Below are positions 25,418-34,570 of a DNA stretch of 64,000 nucleotides, piece after piece; position 1 is the stretch's first letter, and the number at the start of each line of letters is the position of its first letter. The stretch covers positions 496,001-560,000 of the forward strand of contig CAYPFR010000001.1 in assembly GCA_964410285.1 (NCBI GenBank), in the 5' to 3' direction. This DNA is from Fretibacter sp964410285. GTDB lineage: Bacteria; Pseudomonadota; Alphaproteobacteria; Caulobacterales; Maricaulaceae. Position numbers and translations under genes: made by a program. The notes beneath the pieces are model-generated. The model did not search any database. It saw only the letters and a program-made list of their open reading frames with translations, and was not told the DNA's origin.

Positions 25418-28261
25418 TCAGTCTTCACGGCTACTGACAATCTTCACGACATGCAGTGTCTCGGGCGCAAATAAGGTAGCGGCGGCGTGATCAAGTTGCT
25501 TTGGGGTAAAATCCTCAAATGTTTTTTGGCGCGAGCGGCGCCAATCAAGGCTTTCTGGATGGGTTTGCGAGCGGGCGACAAGCCCAAGCCATGCACTGTT
25601 CTCGCGTTCCGCGCGCTCAAAACTCTCAAGCAATGGTTTGCGCGCACGGTCTAGCTCATCTTGGGTGATGCCGCCGCTGCGCATATCTGCGGCGATCTTG
25701 CCGGCGGCCTCTTCAAAGGCATCAAAAAACTTGGGGTCGGCGGTGATAGACGCCGAAAAATAGGCATAGCCGTCATAAAGCCGAGAGAAATTTGAGCCCG
25801 CAGACGGATTATAGGCAAGACCTAAATCCTCGCGGATTAAATCTGTCATACGGTTCGTGAAAATCCGGCTGATCAAGGACAGCTCTCGGGATGTATTGAG
25901 CGACCACGCCTGCGTGATCGGCCAACCCATATAAATCGCGCCTTGGGTTTTCTCGCCTGTATGGGTCAAGGTCACCCGACCTGCTTTGGGAAAACGCGCC
26001 TCAAAGGCTTCAGGGATCGGATCAAATTCCGCGCGGCGTTTTGGCAAGGCTCCGAAAGTTTTAGAGACGGCCTCAATAACGGCAGCTTCGTCAAAGTCAC
26101 CGACAATGCCGATTTCAATCGCGCCTGTTTCAAATTGCGGCTCAAGAACCGCGCGGACTTGATCAAGGGTCAGGGCAAGGTAAGTCTCCTTTTCCTGCAT
26201 ACCGTAACGCGGATCGCCGTCATGCCAAATACGGCCAAGATCGCGCGCCGCAACTCCGCTTGGCGTACTATCAATGGTGTGAAAGCTCGCCTCGATACTT
26301 TCAGTGAATTTCTCTCGCCATTCGGGATGATAGCCCGGATGCGTTAAAAGCGCCGTCCAGGCCTGCATTTGAATAAGCAGATCATCGGCATTGGTGGAAC
26401 CCGAAAATCCCATGCGGTCGGCCCCGATGCCTAGCGAAAGCCCGATGGATTTTCCGGCAAATATTTCCGAAAGTTCGCTGGCTTTATGGGCTTCAAAACC
26501 GCCGCCGGCGATAGAACTGGCCAGATCAGACAGGCCGGCTGGTTTGTCAGCAAAGTAATTCCAGCCTTCTCCAACGGTTGCAGTGAGGCGAATCCAGCCA
26601 TCCTCAAAGTCTGTTTTCTTCAGGTTCAGCCGCACATTATTTTCAAATGTAATCTGAGTAATGTCCATGTCTTCAACGCGCGTGCGCGAAGTGATCTTGC
26701 CGGCAGGTCCAAAGTCCTGATAGGCAAAATCAAGTTTCTGTCGCTGGGCGGGCGGGTCAACCGGTTTCGCGCGGGCCGCTTTGAGCGCGGCGAGCACGTC
26801 TTCTTCGCTCACCTCTTGCATTTCTGGACCGCTGACCCAGACGCGCTTTGGGAAGTCCTCGGGCCACATTTGCAAAAATTTTTCTTCAATTTCTTTGAGC
26901 GTTAAGGTTTTGACCTCTTTTTCAAAATTCTCGATTTGAAAGGCAGGTGTGGTTCGCACGTCCCCGCCGGAAAAAGCGCCCGTAATGCCGCCGACGAGGG
27001 AGCCAGAGCGCCGTTTGGCTGCGTAATTGGCGCTATCGGTTAGTCCGCGCCGCGCATTGGCGATAAGCTCATCAAGCTCGGCTTGTTGAAAACCATATTT
27101 CCGCCCGCGGCGAATTTCCGCCTCTAGCACTTCAACCGCGGTCCTCCAGTCATTTTCCTTTGCTGACGCCGACGCATTTAAATTTGTGACAAAGCGCCCC
27201 GGCCCATAAGATAGCCCTGCGCCAAGCACGGGCCGATTGGCCTCTTGCATACGTTTGTTAAACCGTATTTGAATAATATTATTGGCCGCAGATTCGACCA
27301 ATGACATGCGCCGCTCTGCAAGGCTATCGCCGCGCGGCTTCGGGGCCTCGGCGGAATAAAAGGTCACGGATGTCGTCAGTTCGTCATTGTCATAGACTTT
27401 GGCCAGAAGGCCTTCGGTCTGCTTAAGTTCTGGGTCCGGTTCTTCGCCTATGGGAGTTGTGACGTTCCAATCGGCAAAGTTCTCTTTGATTTTTGCTTCC
27501 ATCTTGGCAAGGTCAAAGTCACCGGCAATCACCAAAAATGTGCGCTCTGGGCGGTAATAGGTTTCGTAGTAGCGGCGCAATTTCTCCGCGCTCATCGCGT
27601 CAAGGGATTCGGGCGTGCCGGCGGTCGGGCGCTTAAGAGAGCGTCCATCAGGCTGTATGAATTTGCGCAGCGCCTGATTGGCGTCATATTGGGGGCCGCG
27701 GCGGCGGGCTTCTTCGGCTTTAACAACGCCGCGCTCGCGCTCGACGGCCTCTTCTTCGATCAGCATTTTGTCAGAAATCTCGCGGAGTAAAAATAACGCG
27801 TAGTCAACGATCTCGTCATCCACCTCGGGTAAGTTGAGCCGGTAATCTGTGCGGTTATAGCTGGTGGTGGCATTGGTATCCGCCCCGAATGATAGCCCCA
27901 TGCGCTCCAGAGATTTGACCATTTCGCCCTCGGGCACGTTTTCAGTGCCGTTAAAGGCCATATGCTCTAGGAAATGGGCCCCGCCGCTCATGTCTTCGGA
28001 TTCGTGCTTGGAGCCCGCGCGAATGGTCAGGCGAATAACGGCCTCATTTTCGGGCCTTTTATTATTTTGCAGCGCATAGCGAAGCCCGTTCGCCAGCCGG
28101 CCATAGGTCACGTCCTTATCGCGGGGCACGTCGCTAATATCATGGGGCCAAATATCGACAGAGGGATCAAATAGCCGTGCCTCTTGGCTGGCTTTGGGCG
28201 TGCAGGCGATTAGCCCGAAGCTCAGACAAAATGTGAATAAAAAGGAGATGAAAAAACGCAT
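25418..28261 (-). CDS. M16-family (insulinase-like) zinc protease, lipoprotein
   Basis: The 947-residue protein begins with a lipoprotein signal: a hydrophobic stretch ending in the lipobox LIAC with Cys20. The zinc site HFLEHMAFNG (H-x-x-E-H) lies near residue 105, with the distal Glu about 75 residues on. Four M16 lobes follow, the second half inactive as usual (no second HxxEH). Members degrade peptides or process secreted proteins at the envelope. The gene stands alone and is divergent from accA. Confidence 0.9.
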   Translation of the reverse strand: MRFFISFLFTFCLSFGLIACTPKASQEARLFDPSVDIWPHDISDVPRDKDVTYGRLANGLRYALQNNKRPENEAVIRLTIRAGSKHESEDMSGGAHFLEHMAFNGTENVPEGEMVKSLERMGLSFGADTNATTSYNRTDYRLNLPEVDDEIVDYALFLLREISDKMLIEEEAVERERGVVKAEEARRRGPQYDANQALRKFIQPDGRSLKRPTAGTPESLDAMSAEKLRRYYETYYRPERTFLVIAGDFDLAKMEAKIKENFADWNVTTPIGEEPDPELKQTEGLLAKVYDNDELTTSVTFYSAEAPKPRGDSLAERRMSLVESAANNIIQIRFNKRMQEANRPVLGAGLSYGPGRFVTNLNASASAKENDWRTAVEVLEAEIRRGRKYGFQQAELDELIANARRGLTDSANYAAKRRSGSLVGGITGAFSGGDVRTTPAFQIENFEKEVKTLTLKEIEEKFLQMWPEDFPKRVWVSGPEMQEVSEEDVLAALKAARAKPVDPPAQRQKLDFAYQDFGPAGKITSRTRVEDMDITQITFENNVRLNLKKTDFEDGWIRLTATVGEGWNYFADKPAGLSDLASSIAGGGFEAHKASELSEIFAGKSIGLSLGIGADRMGFSGSTNADDLLIQMQAWTALLTHPGYHPEWREKFTESIEASFHTIDSTPSGVAARDLGRIWHDGDPRYGMQEKETYLALTLDQVRAVLEPQFETGAIEIGIVGDFDEAAVIEAVSKTFGALPKRRAEFDPIPEAFEARFPKAGRVTLTHTGEKTQGAIYMGWPITQAWSLNTSRELSLISRIFTNRMTDLIREDLGLAYNPSAGSNFSRLYDGYAYFSASITADPKFFDAFEEAAGKIAADMRSGGITQDELDRARKPLLESFERAERENSAWLGLVARSQTHPESLDWRRSRQKTFEDFTPKQLDHAAATLFAPETLHVVKIVSSRED

Positions 28262-28388
28262 GTGGACCTCTGTTTCTGCGGTAAATGTGCCAGAGCCAAT
28301 GCCTAATTTCTAGCGTATAATCTGTCTTTACACACTTGTTATGCCCGCGCGGGACGCTATTGTCTGGCGCTTAAGAAAAGAGCGCTTT

Positions 28389-29342
28389 ATGACCCCAGCC
28401 CGTACCTATCTTGAATTTGAACATCCTATTGCCAAGATTGAAACCAAGATCGAAGGCTTGCTGGCCAATGGCCACAGCGAAAACGCGCCGGAAGTTCAGG
28501 CACTTCGCAAGAAATCCGAAGCGGAACTGGCCGCCCTGTATAAGGGTATAGGGCCATGGGAGAAAACCAAAGTCGCGCGTCATCCGGGACGTCCCCACTA
28601 TAGTGCATATATTTCAGGGCTTGTGACGCAATATACGCCGCTCGCCGGGGATAGGAAATTTGGCGATGATCATGCTTTGCTCGGTGGGCTGGGCAAAATC
28701 CGCGGCCATAGGGTGGTCGTCATGGGTCATGAAAAAGGTAAGGATACCAAAAGCCGCCTTAAGCATAATTTCGGGATGGCGCAGCCCGAAGGATACCGAA
28801 AAACTGCGCGCTTAATGCAAATGGCAGAGCGCTTTTCTCTCCCTGTCGTCTCCTTTGTTGATACGGCTGGTGCATATCCTGGGCGCGGCGCTGAGGAGCG
28901 CGGGCAGGCCGAAGCGATTGCCCGCTCTATAGATACGGGTCTGTCGCTTAAGGTTCCCTTTGTTTCCATCATTACCGGCGAGGGCGGCTCTGGCGGCGCG
29001 GTGGCAATCGCCACGGCCGATACTGTCTTGATGCTAGAGCATTCAATCTATTCTGTGATTTCGCCCGAAGGTTGCGCCTCGATTTTATGGCGCGATGGTG
29101 CAAAAGCGGAGGACGCGGCAAAAGCCATGAAAATCACCGCCCAAGACCTGAAAAAACTGGGCGTTATTGATAAAATCATAGCCGAGCCCGTCGGCGGGGC
29201 CCACCGCGCGCCGGACATAGCGGTAAAATCTGTTGGCGCGGCGATTATCCGTGAAATAGAGGCCCATTCACACTATGACGCCGCCACTTTGGTGAAGCGG
29301 CGGCGTGAAAAATTTCTTAATATAGGGCGCGCTCTTTTATAG
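28389..29342 (+). CDS. accA: Acetyl-CoA carboxylase carboxyltransferase subunit alpha
   Basis: The 317-residue protein is of normal length from ATG 28389; an upstream ATG at 28341 would add 16 atypical residues. The carboxyltransferase crotonase fold shows VVMGHEKGKDTKSRLKHNFG, SFVDTAGAYPGRGAEERGQA and GEGGSGGAVAIATADTVLML, the oxyanion-hole glycine runs. With AccD it transfers the carboxyl group from biotin to acetyl-CoA in fatty acid synthesis. accD is not in the window. The stop lies inside a hairpin loop (29324-29350). Confidence 0.96.
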   Translation: MTPARTYLEFEHPIAKIETKIEGLLANGHSENAPEVQALRKKSEAELAALYKGIGPWEKTKVARHPGRPHYSAYISGLVTQYTPLAGDRKFGDDHALLGGLGKIRGHRVVVMGHEKGKDTKSRLKHNFGMAQPEGYRKTARLMQMAERFSLPVVSFVDTAGAYPGRGAEERGQAEAIARSIDTGLSLKVPFVSIITGEGGSGGAVAIATADTVLMLEHSIYSVISPEGCASILWRDGAKAEDAAKAMKITAQDLKKLGVIDKIIAEPVGGAHRAPDIAVKSVGAAIIREIEAHSHYDAATLVKRRREKFLNIGRALL

Positions 29343-29350
29343 CGCGCCCT
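29324..29350. terminator. Hairpin between convergent accA and porin gene
   Basis: AGGGCGCGCT (29324-29333) and AGCGCGCCCT (29341-29350) are perfect 10-bp complements with the loop CTTTTAT. The accA stop codon (TAG 29340-29342) is at the loop edge. No long T-run follows on either side, so efficient intrinsic termination is uncertain. Confidence 0.45.
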
Positions 29351-29374
29351 GCGAGCCTTAGGCCCGCCTTAGGA

Positions 29375-30124
29375 CTAAAATCCAGCGGAGATACCGGCGC
29401 CGAACCAAACTAAGCTGCTGTCGCCGCCGCCTGCAAGAATGTCTCTATAGTCAAGGCTATCCTCTGAACTTAACGCCAGATTACCACCAACATAGGCTGA
29501 GGTATTATCCGAAAGAGCATATCCCAGTGATGCCGATAAGCTGCCATATTCATAGCTAAAGCCGTCACCGTCAACGAGGCCGCCCGTTGCGCCCAGATCG
29601 AAAGCGGTCTTTTCGCTCACAGGAATGCTGTGGCTCACTCCGCCCTCTACGGTAAAGGCTTCGAGCGTGAAATCGTAATAGGCAGTCAGCGACGGCGCGA
29701 GGATAGTGTCAAAGGACGCCCCGAGCGAGGCTTCATATGTACCAGCGGCTCCCCCTTCGGTAGAAAATAGGCCGCCGCCCTGAGGGTAATGGTAATAGGT
29801 AATTCCAGCCGAAAGGCCAACGCCCTCGGAGAGATCAAAACCATAGCTGGCATAAAGATCAATCTCGTCCCCTGCATCCGCCGACGTTTCGCCAAATCCG
29901 GTTGAGGCCCACGCGCCGACAGTCAGATTGCCCACGGAAGCTTCGACGTAAGGCTGAATAGCTGTATCGGCGAGGCTTACGCCGCGAAAGACGTAGTCTG
30001 ATACAAGATCAACGCCCGTGCTGACGCTGACATCTTGCGCATGTGCGGCCTGAGGCAATGCCGTCAGAGCGGTAAGCAATAGGGCTGCTGCGCTTAGGTT
30101 CAATTTTGATTTTATGGCTGTCAT
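29375..30124 (-). CDS. TorF-family putative outer-membrane porin
   Basis: The 249-residue protein has a signal peptide ending at ...AAHAQ and a mature part of alternating hydrophobic/polar strands closing with a C-terminal Phe (ISAGF), as in outer-membrane beta barrels. The start of the mature protein, VSTGVDLVSDYVFRGVSLAD, is the signature of the TIGR02001/TorF group. The substrate is unknown. It is convergent with accA. Confidence 0.83.
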   Translation of the reverse strand: MTAIKSKLNLSAAALLLTALTALPQAAHAQDVSVSTGVDLVSDYVFRGVSLADTAIQPYVEASVGNLTVGAWASTGFGETSADAGDEIDLYASYGFDLSEGVGLSAGITYYHYPQGGGLFSTEGGAAGTYEASLGASFDTILAPSLTAYYDFTLEAFTVEGGVSHSIPVSEKTAFDLGATGGLVDGDGFSYEYGSLSASLGYALSDNTSAYVGGNLALSSEDSLDYRDILAGGGDSSLVWFGAGISAGF

Positions 30125-30343
30125 GGTACTCTCCCTGATAGGCCGCCCAAATTATTTGGCTGGCCGACGGCTAAAATGTGAGCCTTCTGTGGGGGGTGAG
30201 GGGTTCTGAGACCACAAAATTTTCAAGTTTTGCCGCCTTGCCGCACAGAAAGCCTATTAATTGTGCACTCCTTAGATAAGGTGATGTTAAATTGGGCTTA
30301 AAAAGTAAAAATTGCTTTTTGGTGCCTCCCGTTAAGGCGGAAT

Positions 30344-32230
30344 ATGGCTTGGATGTCGCCCGCCGCAGGGTTAAGAGCTGCTATGCCTTCGGATAGTCCT
30401 CAAAAGCCCGCCAAAAAAGAGGGAGCGCAGCCCGCTTTGACCCTTTGTCCTGATCCAAAGCTGGATTGGTCGCGGGCGCAAACACCGGCCTCTGAGCGTT
30501 TTGGCGATATTTATTTTAGCGTCGACGGTGGGCTTGAGGAAACACAAGCCGTTTATTTAAAAGCGTGCGGCCTGCCAGAGCGCTGGGATGCGCCGGAATT
30601 TCAGGACCGCGCCTTTGTTATCGGGGAACTGGGGTTTGGTACGGGGTTAAACTTTCTCGCGGCGTGGCAGCTCTGGCGGATCAAACCGCGTCCAGGCCAA
30701 AGGCTTCATTTTGTGAGCGTCGAAAAATACCCGCTCTCGAAAATCTCGCTGACGCGCGCGCTCGAAAGCTGGCCCGAATTGGCCCCGCTGGCGGCGCGCT
30801 TGATTGCGCACTGGCCCGGACGTGTACGCGGGGCGCATATATTGCGCCTTGATGAAGATGTCACGCTTACCCTTATCCATGATGAAGCGCTGGCGGGACT
30901 TAAGGCGCTTTTCATGAAAGCTAATGGCTGGTTTTTGGACGGGTTCAGTCCGGCGCGAAATCCCGATATGTGGAGCCCGCAGCTTATGGCCCGGCTAGGC
31001 GAGCTTTCTGCGCCGGGCGCGCGCATTGGTACATTTACCGCCGCTGGGGCTGTGCGCGGCGCGCTTTCGAGCGCCGGATTTGACGTACGCAAAGTGCAAG
31101 GTTTTGGCCGAAAGCGCCACCGCTTGGAGGCCGTCATGCCCGCGCCTAAGGACGTGACGCCGCCCCTTCCGGCAAAGGATTTCCGGCCCCTCATTATCGG
31201 GGCAGGCATTGCAGGGCTTTGCCTTGCCGAAGCCTTCGCGCGGCGCGGTATTCCCAGCACGGTGGTTGATGCAGATGACGGCACGGCGGCTAGCGGAAAT
31301 GCGGCCGCGATCATCAAGCCGCGCCTAGACCGCCAAGATAGCCCGCTCGCGCGGTTTGCCTTAAGCGCCTATCTCTATGCGCTGCGGTTTTATGGTGAGC
31401 GCGGGGCGGCCTTTCAAACAGGGGTCGATCACGCGCCGCAAACGATTGAACAAATTCACCGCTATGCTGCGCTAGGAGAAGCGTCGCCCCTGCCGGCGGC
31501 GCATATGGCGTGGGACAGTGAAAATAGCGTCATGAAATTTCCGAAGGCGCAGGTTATCTCGCCAAAGGCCGCGCGGGAGGCGCTGCGAAGTGCGGCGCTG
31601 CGCGCAGGGGCGAAGGTCTATACAGGGCGAGCGTCGGGCTTAAACGCCGGCGAAAATACAGGCGTTATTTTGGACACGGGTGAGGTATTGAAGGGCGCGC
31701 CAATTCTCTTTGCGATTGGCGCTGGCACGCGGGCGCTGGAGATTTTCTCCGGTCTCGATCTACGTTATAGCCGCGGGCAAATTAGCTGGGCCAAAAATGA
31801 TCAAGACGCGCGCCGAGCGCTAACTTACGGCGGTTATGCCGTGCCCATGCAGGCCCCTCCTGAGGGCGCGGCGTGCGCGGAAAATCTCATGCTGCTTGGG
31901 GCGACCCATGCGAGGCTTGGGACGCAAGACCCTTATGCTGCGCGGCCAGAGGATGATACGCAAAATTTTGCGGCTTATACGGCGGCGACAGGGGAGCGCG
32001 CCGCGCCGGCCCGACGCGTAGCGCGCGCAAGTGTGCGGGTGAATAGTAAAACGACTTGGCCAATGGCCGCGCGATTGGAAGATGATATATATGCCATAAC
32101 CGGGCTTGGCTCTCGCGGGTTTGTCTTTGCGCCTTTACTCTCGGAGATGCTGGTTGCCAGCCTGCTGGGTGAGCCCTGTGTTTGGCCGCGCCAACTTCAA
32201 AAAGATTTGCGCGCGGCGCGCCAAACTTAA
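30344..32230 (+). CDS. mnmC: Bifunctional tRNA mnm5s2U synthesis protein MnmC
   Basis: The 628-residue protein has an N-terminal SAM methyltransferase domain (about 45-270: ELGFGTGLNFLAAWQLW and the DGFSPARNPDMWS motif) and a C-terminal FAD oxidoreductase domain starting at PLIIGAGIAGLCLAEAFARRG near residue 280. It removes the carboxymethyl group from cmnm5U34 and then methylates to mnm5U34 on tRNAs for Lys, Glu and Gln. An AAGGCGG lies before ATG 30344; ATG 30383 is an alternative. mnmA, for the 2-thio step on the same base, is at 53972. Confidence 0.93.
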   Translation: MAWMSPAAGLRAAMPSDSPQKPAKKEGAQPALTLCPDPKLDWSRAQTPASERFGDIYFSVDGGLEETQAVYLKACGLPERWDAPEFQDRAFVIGELGFGTGLNFLAAWQLWRIKPRPGQRLHFVSVEKYPLSKISLTRALESWPELAPLAARLIAHWPGRVRGAHILRLDEDVTLTLIHDEALAGLKALFMKANGWFLDGFSPARNPDMWSPQLMARLGELSAPGARIGTFTAAGAVRGALSSAGFDVRKVQGFGRKRHRLEAVMPAPKDVTPPLPAKDFRPLIIGAGIAGLCLAEAFARRGIPSTVVDADDGTAASGNAAAIIKPRLDRQDSPLARFALSAYLYALRFYGERGAAFQTGVDHAPQTIEQIHRYAALGEASPLPAAHMAWDSENSVMKFPKAQVISPKAAREALRSAALRAGAKVYTGRASGLNAGENTGVILDTGEVLKGAPILFAIGAGTRALEIFSGLDLRYSRGQISWAKNDQDARRALTYGGYAVPMQAPPEGAACAENLMLLGATHARLGTQDPYAARPEDDTQNFAAYTAATGERAAPARRVARASVRVNSKTTWPMAARLEDDIYAITGLGSRGFVFAPLLSEMLVASLLGEPCVWPRQLQKDLRAARQT

Positions 32231-32328
32231 GGCGAGAGAGAGCCCCACCTCAAGGTTTTGCGCGCCGCGCGCGTGACGGCAGGCCCATCAGCCGGGCCTG
32301 CTGTCAATTCGGGAATATGGTTTTGCGG

Positions 32329-33318
32329 TTATTGGCCTTTATAGCGCTTGCCATTTATAGAGATGTCGCTAGAGCCAGTGCGCGAAACCTCAATCTCGCC
32401 GGTTACTTTTTTAACCTCAATATCGCTAGAGCCGCCGGACATAATGACGACGTTTTGTGCCGTGCCGGAAAACTCTATCTCGCTCGATCCAGCGGCGGCA
32501 ATCAATAGCTTCTCAGCCGTACCTTCATCAATGTCCACATCACCCGATCCGCTTACCTTTATGTCAATATTGCCGTCCACGCGTTCTGCGCTAAAATCAG
32601 AGGAACCGCGTCCTTCATAAGTAAGATCGCCCAGTAAAGTCTCAATTTCGACATCGCCCGATCCGCTCGTTGTAATGGCGGCCGCCCCTTTGATAGTGCC
32701 GACGTCTATATCGCCAGACCCTGATGTTGTGAGCTTGGCCGGGCCAAGCTTTTCAATGTCGACGTCGCCGGACCCTGAGATTCTTACATTGGCAGTTTGC
32801 GCGGAGTTGGCGCTAAAACCGCCCGAACCAGAGACCCGCAGATCAAGCGGGCCATTAATGTTCTCTACGGCAAAAGATCCGCAGCTTTTAATGACGGCGT
32901 CAACCGCGCCAAAATCCTGAGCCTCGCCAAAAATAATGCTGTTACGAATTTTAAGTGTGCTGCCTTCGGGGACGGCAATATCAAGCTTGGGATAATCATC
33001 CAAATCCTTATATCCGCCTATCCGCTTGCGCCAACTTTTCTGGCCGAGGCTGATTGAAATACGGCCTTTGGTTTGCTTGCATTTGGAAGAGTCTAAAATC
33101 TGCCCCCCGTCAATTGACGTACTGTGTTTGCGCTGGGTTAACGTGCCCGCACGGGCACCCTCTACGGCGATGTCAGGCCCTTTTGTCACGATATTGACCG
33201 TACCGATAAAATTATCGAGGCTTAAGGTCTGGGCGTCCTTCGCGCTTGCCGTGCCAAATAAGGTGAAAGCCGCAAGGACGCCGCCTGCGAGAGCTGTGAT
33301 TACTGTTGATGATTTCAT
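32329..33318 (-). CDS. Secreted GIN/DUF2807 (Toastrack-like) beta-helix protein
   Basis: The 329-residue protein has a signal peptide (1-26, ending TASA) followed by a repetitive beta-rich region. From about residue 165 the motif SGSGD (or GSSD) recurs roughly every 20 residues at least eight times, alternating with short hydrophobic strands, as in the head-GIN domain family. The last copy ends SDISINGKRYKGQ. Such domains are found beside PspC-type proteins in envelope-stress systems, and this gene is in line downstream of pspABC. GGGAG precedes the start. Ligand and role are not known. Confidence 0.75.
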   Translation of the reverse strand: MKSSTVITALAGGVLAAFTLFGTASAKDAQTLSLDNFIGTVNIVTKGPDIAVEGARAGTLTQRKHSTSIDGGQILDSSKCKQTKGRISISLGQKSWRKRIGGYKDLDDYPKLDIAVPEGSTLKIRNSIIFGEAQDFGAVDAVIKSCGSFAVENINGPLDLRVSGSGGFSANSAQTANVRISGSGDVDIEKLGPAKLTTSGSGDIDVGTIKGAAAITTSGSGDVEIETLLGDLTYEGRGSSDFSAERVDGNIDIKVSGSGDVDIDEGTAEKLLIAAAGSSEIEFSGTAQNVVIMSGGSSDIEVKKVTGEIEVSRTGSSDISINGKRYKGQ

Positions 33319-33329
33319 GATGCCGCTCC

Positions 33330-33575
33330 CTAGAGGTGAATTTTGACGGCTTTGCGCTCGCCGAGCCTAATAGAGAAAAGGGTTTCAAAATTGGGCTCGA
33401 TCGAAAACTCAGTCGGGCCATCCTTACGAACCCAGTGCAGCGGGCCGGCGATGATTTCATATTGCAGGCTTGTAACCGATGCGGCGGCATGTTGAAGGGC
33501 TGGCTGGGCGCTTGTCTGCGTGCTGGCACCCAGCGAAGCAGCTGCGGCTATGGAAATTATAAGTGTTTTTATCAT
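33330..33575 (-). CDS. Small secreted protein of unknown function in the psp region
   Basis: The 81-residue product has a signal peptide (MIKTLIISIAAAASLGAST, cleavage near ...SAQ at about 24) and a mature part of about 57 residues with no motif known to me. A strong AAAAGGAG precedes the ATG, in the same style as the small frame at 35584. It lies 11 bp upstream of the GIN protein gene, so the two are almost certainly translated from one message. Confidence 0.62.
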   Translation of the reverse strand: MIKTLIISIAAAASLGASTQTSAQPALQHAAASVTSLQYEIIAGPLHWVRKDGPTEFSIEPNFETLFSIRLGERKAVKIHL

Positions 33576-33595
33576 GTCTCTCTCCTTTTAAATGG

Positions 33596-33626
33596 CTCCG
33601 CGCCGCTCTCTTATCTTGGCGCGGAG
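33596..33626. repeat. 9-bp inverted repeat in pspC to small-secreted-protein gap
   Basis: CTCCGCGCC (33596-33604) and GGCGCGGAG (33618-33626) pair perfectly over a 13-nt loop, 21 bp upstream of the 81-residue gene. No T-run follows on the minus strand, so it may be an intercistronic mRNA structure rather than a terminator. Confidence 0.4.
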
Positions 33627-33668
33627 TTCCCAACTGTCAGCGGGATTATCCCTTTTGGGAGCTGGGCG

Positions 33669-33693
33669 GCGCGCTTGGCACAGCGCGCTTTTT
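33669..33693 (+). terminator. Terminator-like hairpin reading plus, opposite the psp genes
   Basis: GCGCGCT (33669-33675) pairs with AGCGCGC (33682-33688), loop TGGCAC, followed by TTTTT (33689-33693). The T-run fits a plus-strand transcript, yet every annotated gene here reads minus. It may end an antisense transcript or be chance in a GC-rich gap. Confidence 0.35.
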
Positions 33694-33728
33694 GTGGGCG
33701 TCCTCATTATGGAGAGGCCGCGCCCCGT

Positions 33729-34190
33729 TTAAAGATCGCGAAATTCGCGGTTCAGCTTCCATTCTTTACTGGTGATGGAGCGCTCAAGATCTTGCAGACG
33801 GGTCTCTAATGAGCGAAACTTTGACTTCACGTCGCGAAAGTTCGCGGTTCTGACCACTTCCCCGGGATGCTCGCGGCGGGCGCGGCGGGCTTCTCTATAT
33901 TCACGCACATAAGGGGCCCGAGTGTCCTTGGGTACGAAAACCCAGAGGATGAAATATAGAAAGAGCGGAAGTCCGGTGAAGAGCACAAGCAAAACAAAAA
34001 TGATCCTTGTGATCGTGTGGTCAAGCCCAAGATAGTCGCCGATGCCTGAACACACCCCGCCGAAGACGCCGTCAATTTTGTTACGGCGAAGCTTTTTATG
34101 CGGTTCGGAATAGACATAACCATCATCGTTCCAATCCCAATTCATATCATTCATCGCGCGGTGGGCTTTGTTTTTATATTGTTTTGTCAT
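33729..34190 (-). CDS. pspC: Phage shock protein C-like envelope stress protein
   Basis: The 153-residue protein has the PspC domain at about residues 29-87: RNKIDGVFGGVCSGIGDYLG with the following TRIIFVLLVLFTGLPLFLY membrane helix and VPKD end. The C-terminal 60 residues are charged and look like a coiled coil. PspC works with PspB at the inner membrane to sense damage and bind PspA. ATG at 34190 follows GGAGAACG; the frame runs longer to 34241 without such support. Its start overlaps the 3' end of pspB by 17 bp. Confidence 0.9.
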   Translation of the reverse strand: MTKQYKNKAHRAMNDMNWDWNDDGYVYSEPHKKLRRNKIDGVFGGVCSGIGDYLGLDHTITRIIFVLLVLFTGLPLFLYFILWVFVPKDTRAPYVREYREARRARREHPGEVVRTANFRDVKSKFRSLETRLQDLERSITSKEWKLNREFRDL

Positions 34191-34419
34191 TATTCGTTCT
34201 CCAATTTGGTACTTCGTCATCCAGAATGCGCTCAAGGACATTCACGCGTTGATCCAGAATGTCGGCGATTTTTGACATTTGGTCTAATTCCGCGAGTTGA
34301 TCGGCGGACATCTGGCCCATCATACGTTCCTTATGCTTGTGATGCATCCCCAAGGCGCCAAGCCCTAGGCCGCCTGAAACGGCTATAATCGGGATCATCA
34401 AGGCAATAATATCTTCCAT
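34174..34419 (-). CDS. pspB: Phage shock protein B-like
   Basis: The 81-residue protein has an N-terminal membrane helix (about 5-25) and a charged coiled-coil tail with the run LDQMSKIADILDQRVNVLERIL, the layout of PspB. The signature LDxxVPNWR-type ending (DDEVPNWR) is present. PspB partners PspC. It lies between pspA and pspC in the usual order, overlapping pspC. A purine-rich AAAGAGAGAG lies ahead of the start. Confidence 0.88.
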   Translation of the reverse strand: MEDIIALMIPIIAVSGGLGLGALGMHHKHKERMMGQMSADQLAELDQMSKIADILDQRVNVLERILDDEVPNWRTNNDKTI

Positions 34420-34442
34420 AATTTTTCTCTCTCTTTAAGGGT

Positions 34443-34536
34443 GCTGACTGGCCGTCTCCCCTTTATATGTCCGCCCGTTCGAGGGGGAGGGAAGGCTGGA
34501 CGCTCCATTTCGGAACGGGGAAACAGGCCAATCAGC
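34443..34536. repeat. Long-range inverted repeat in the pspA-pspB gap
   Basis: GCTGACTGGCC (34443-34453) and GGCCAATCAGC (34526-34536) are complementary except for one base and would close a loop of about 72 nt in the pspA-pspB transcript. The 151-bp gap between these genes is otherwise empty. It may protect or process the message (inference). Confidence 0.35.
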
Positions 34537-34570
34537 GGGTTGCGGGGCTCTCAATCCCGCAGACGCTCAT

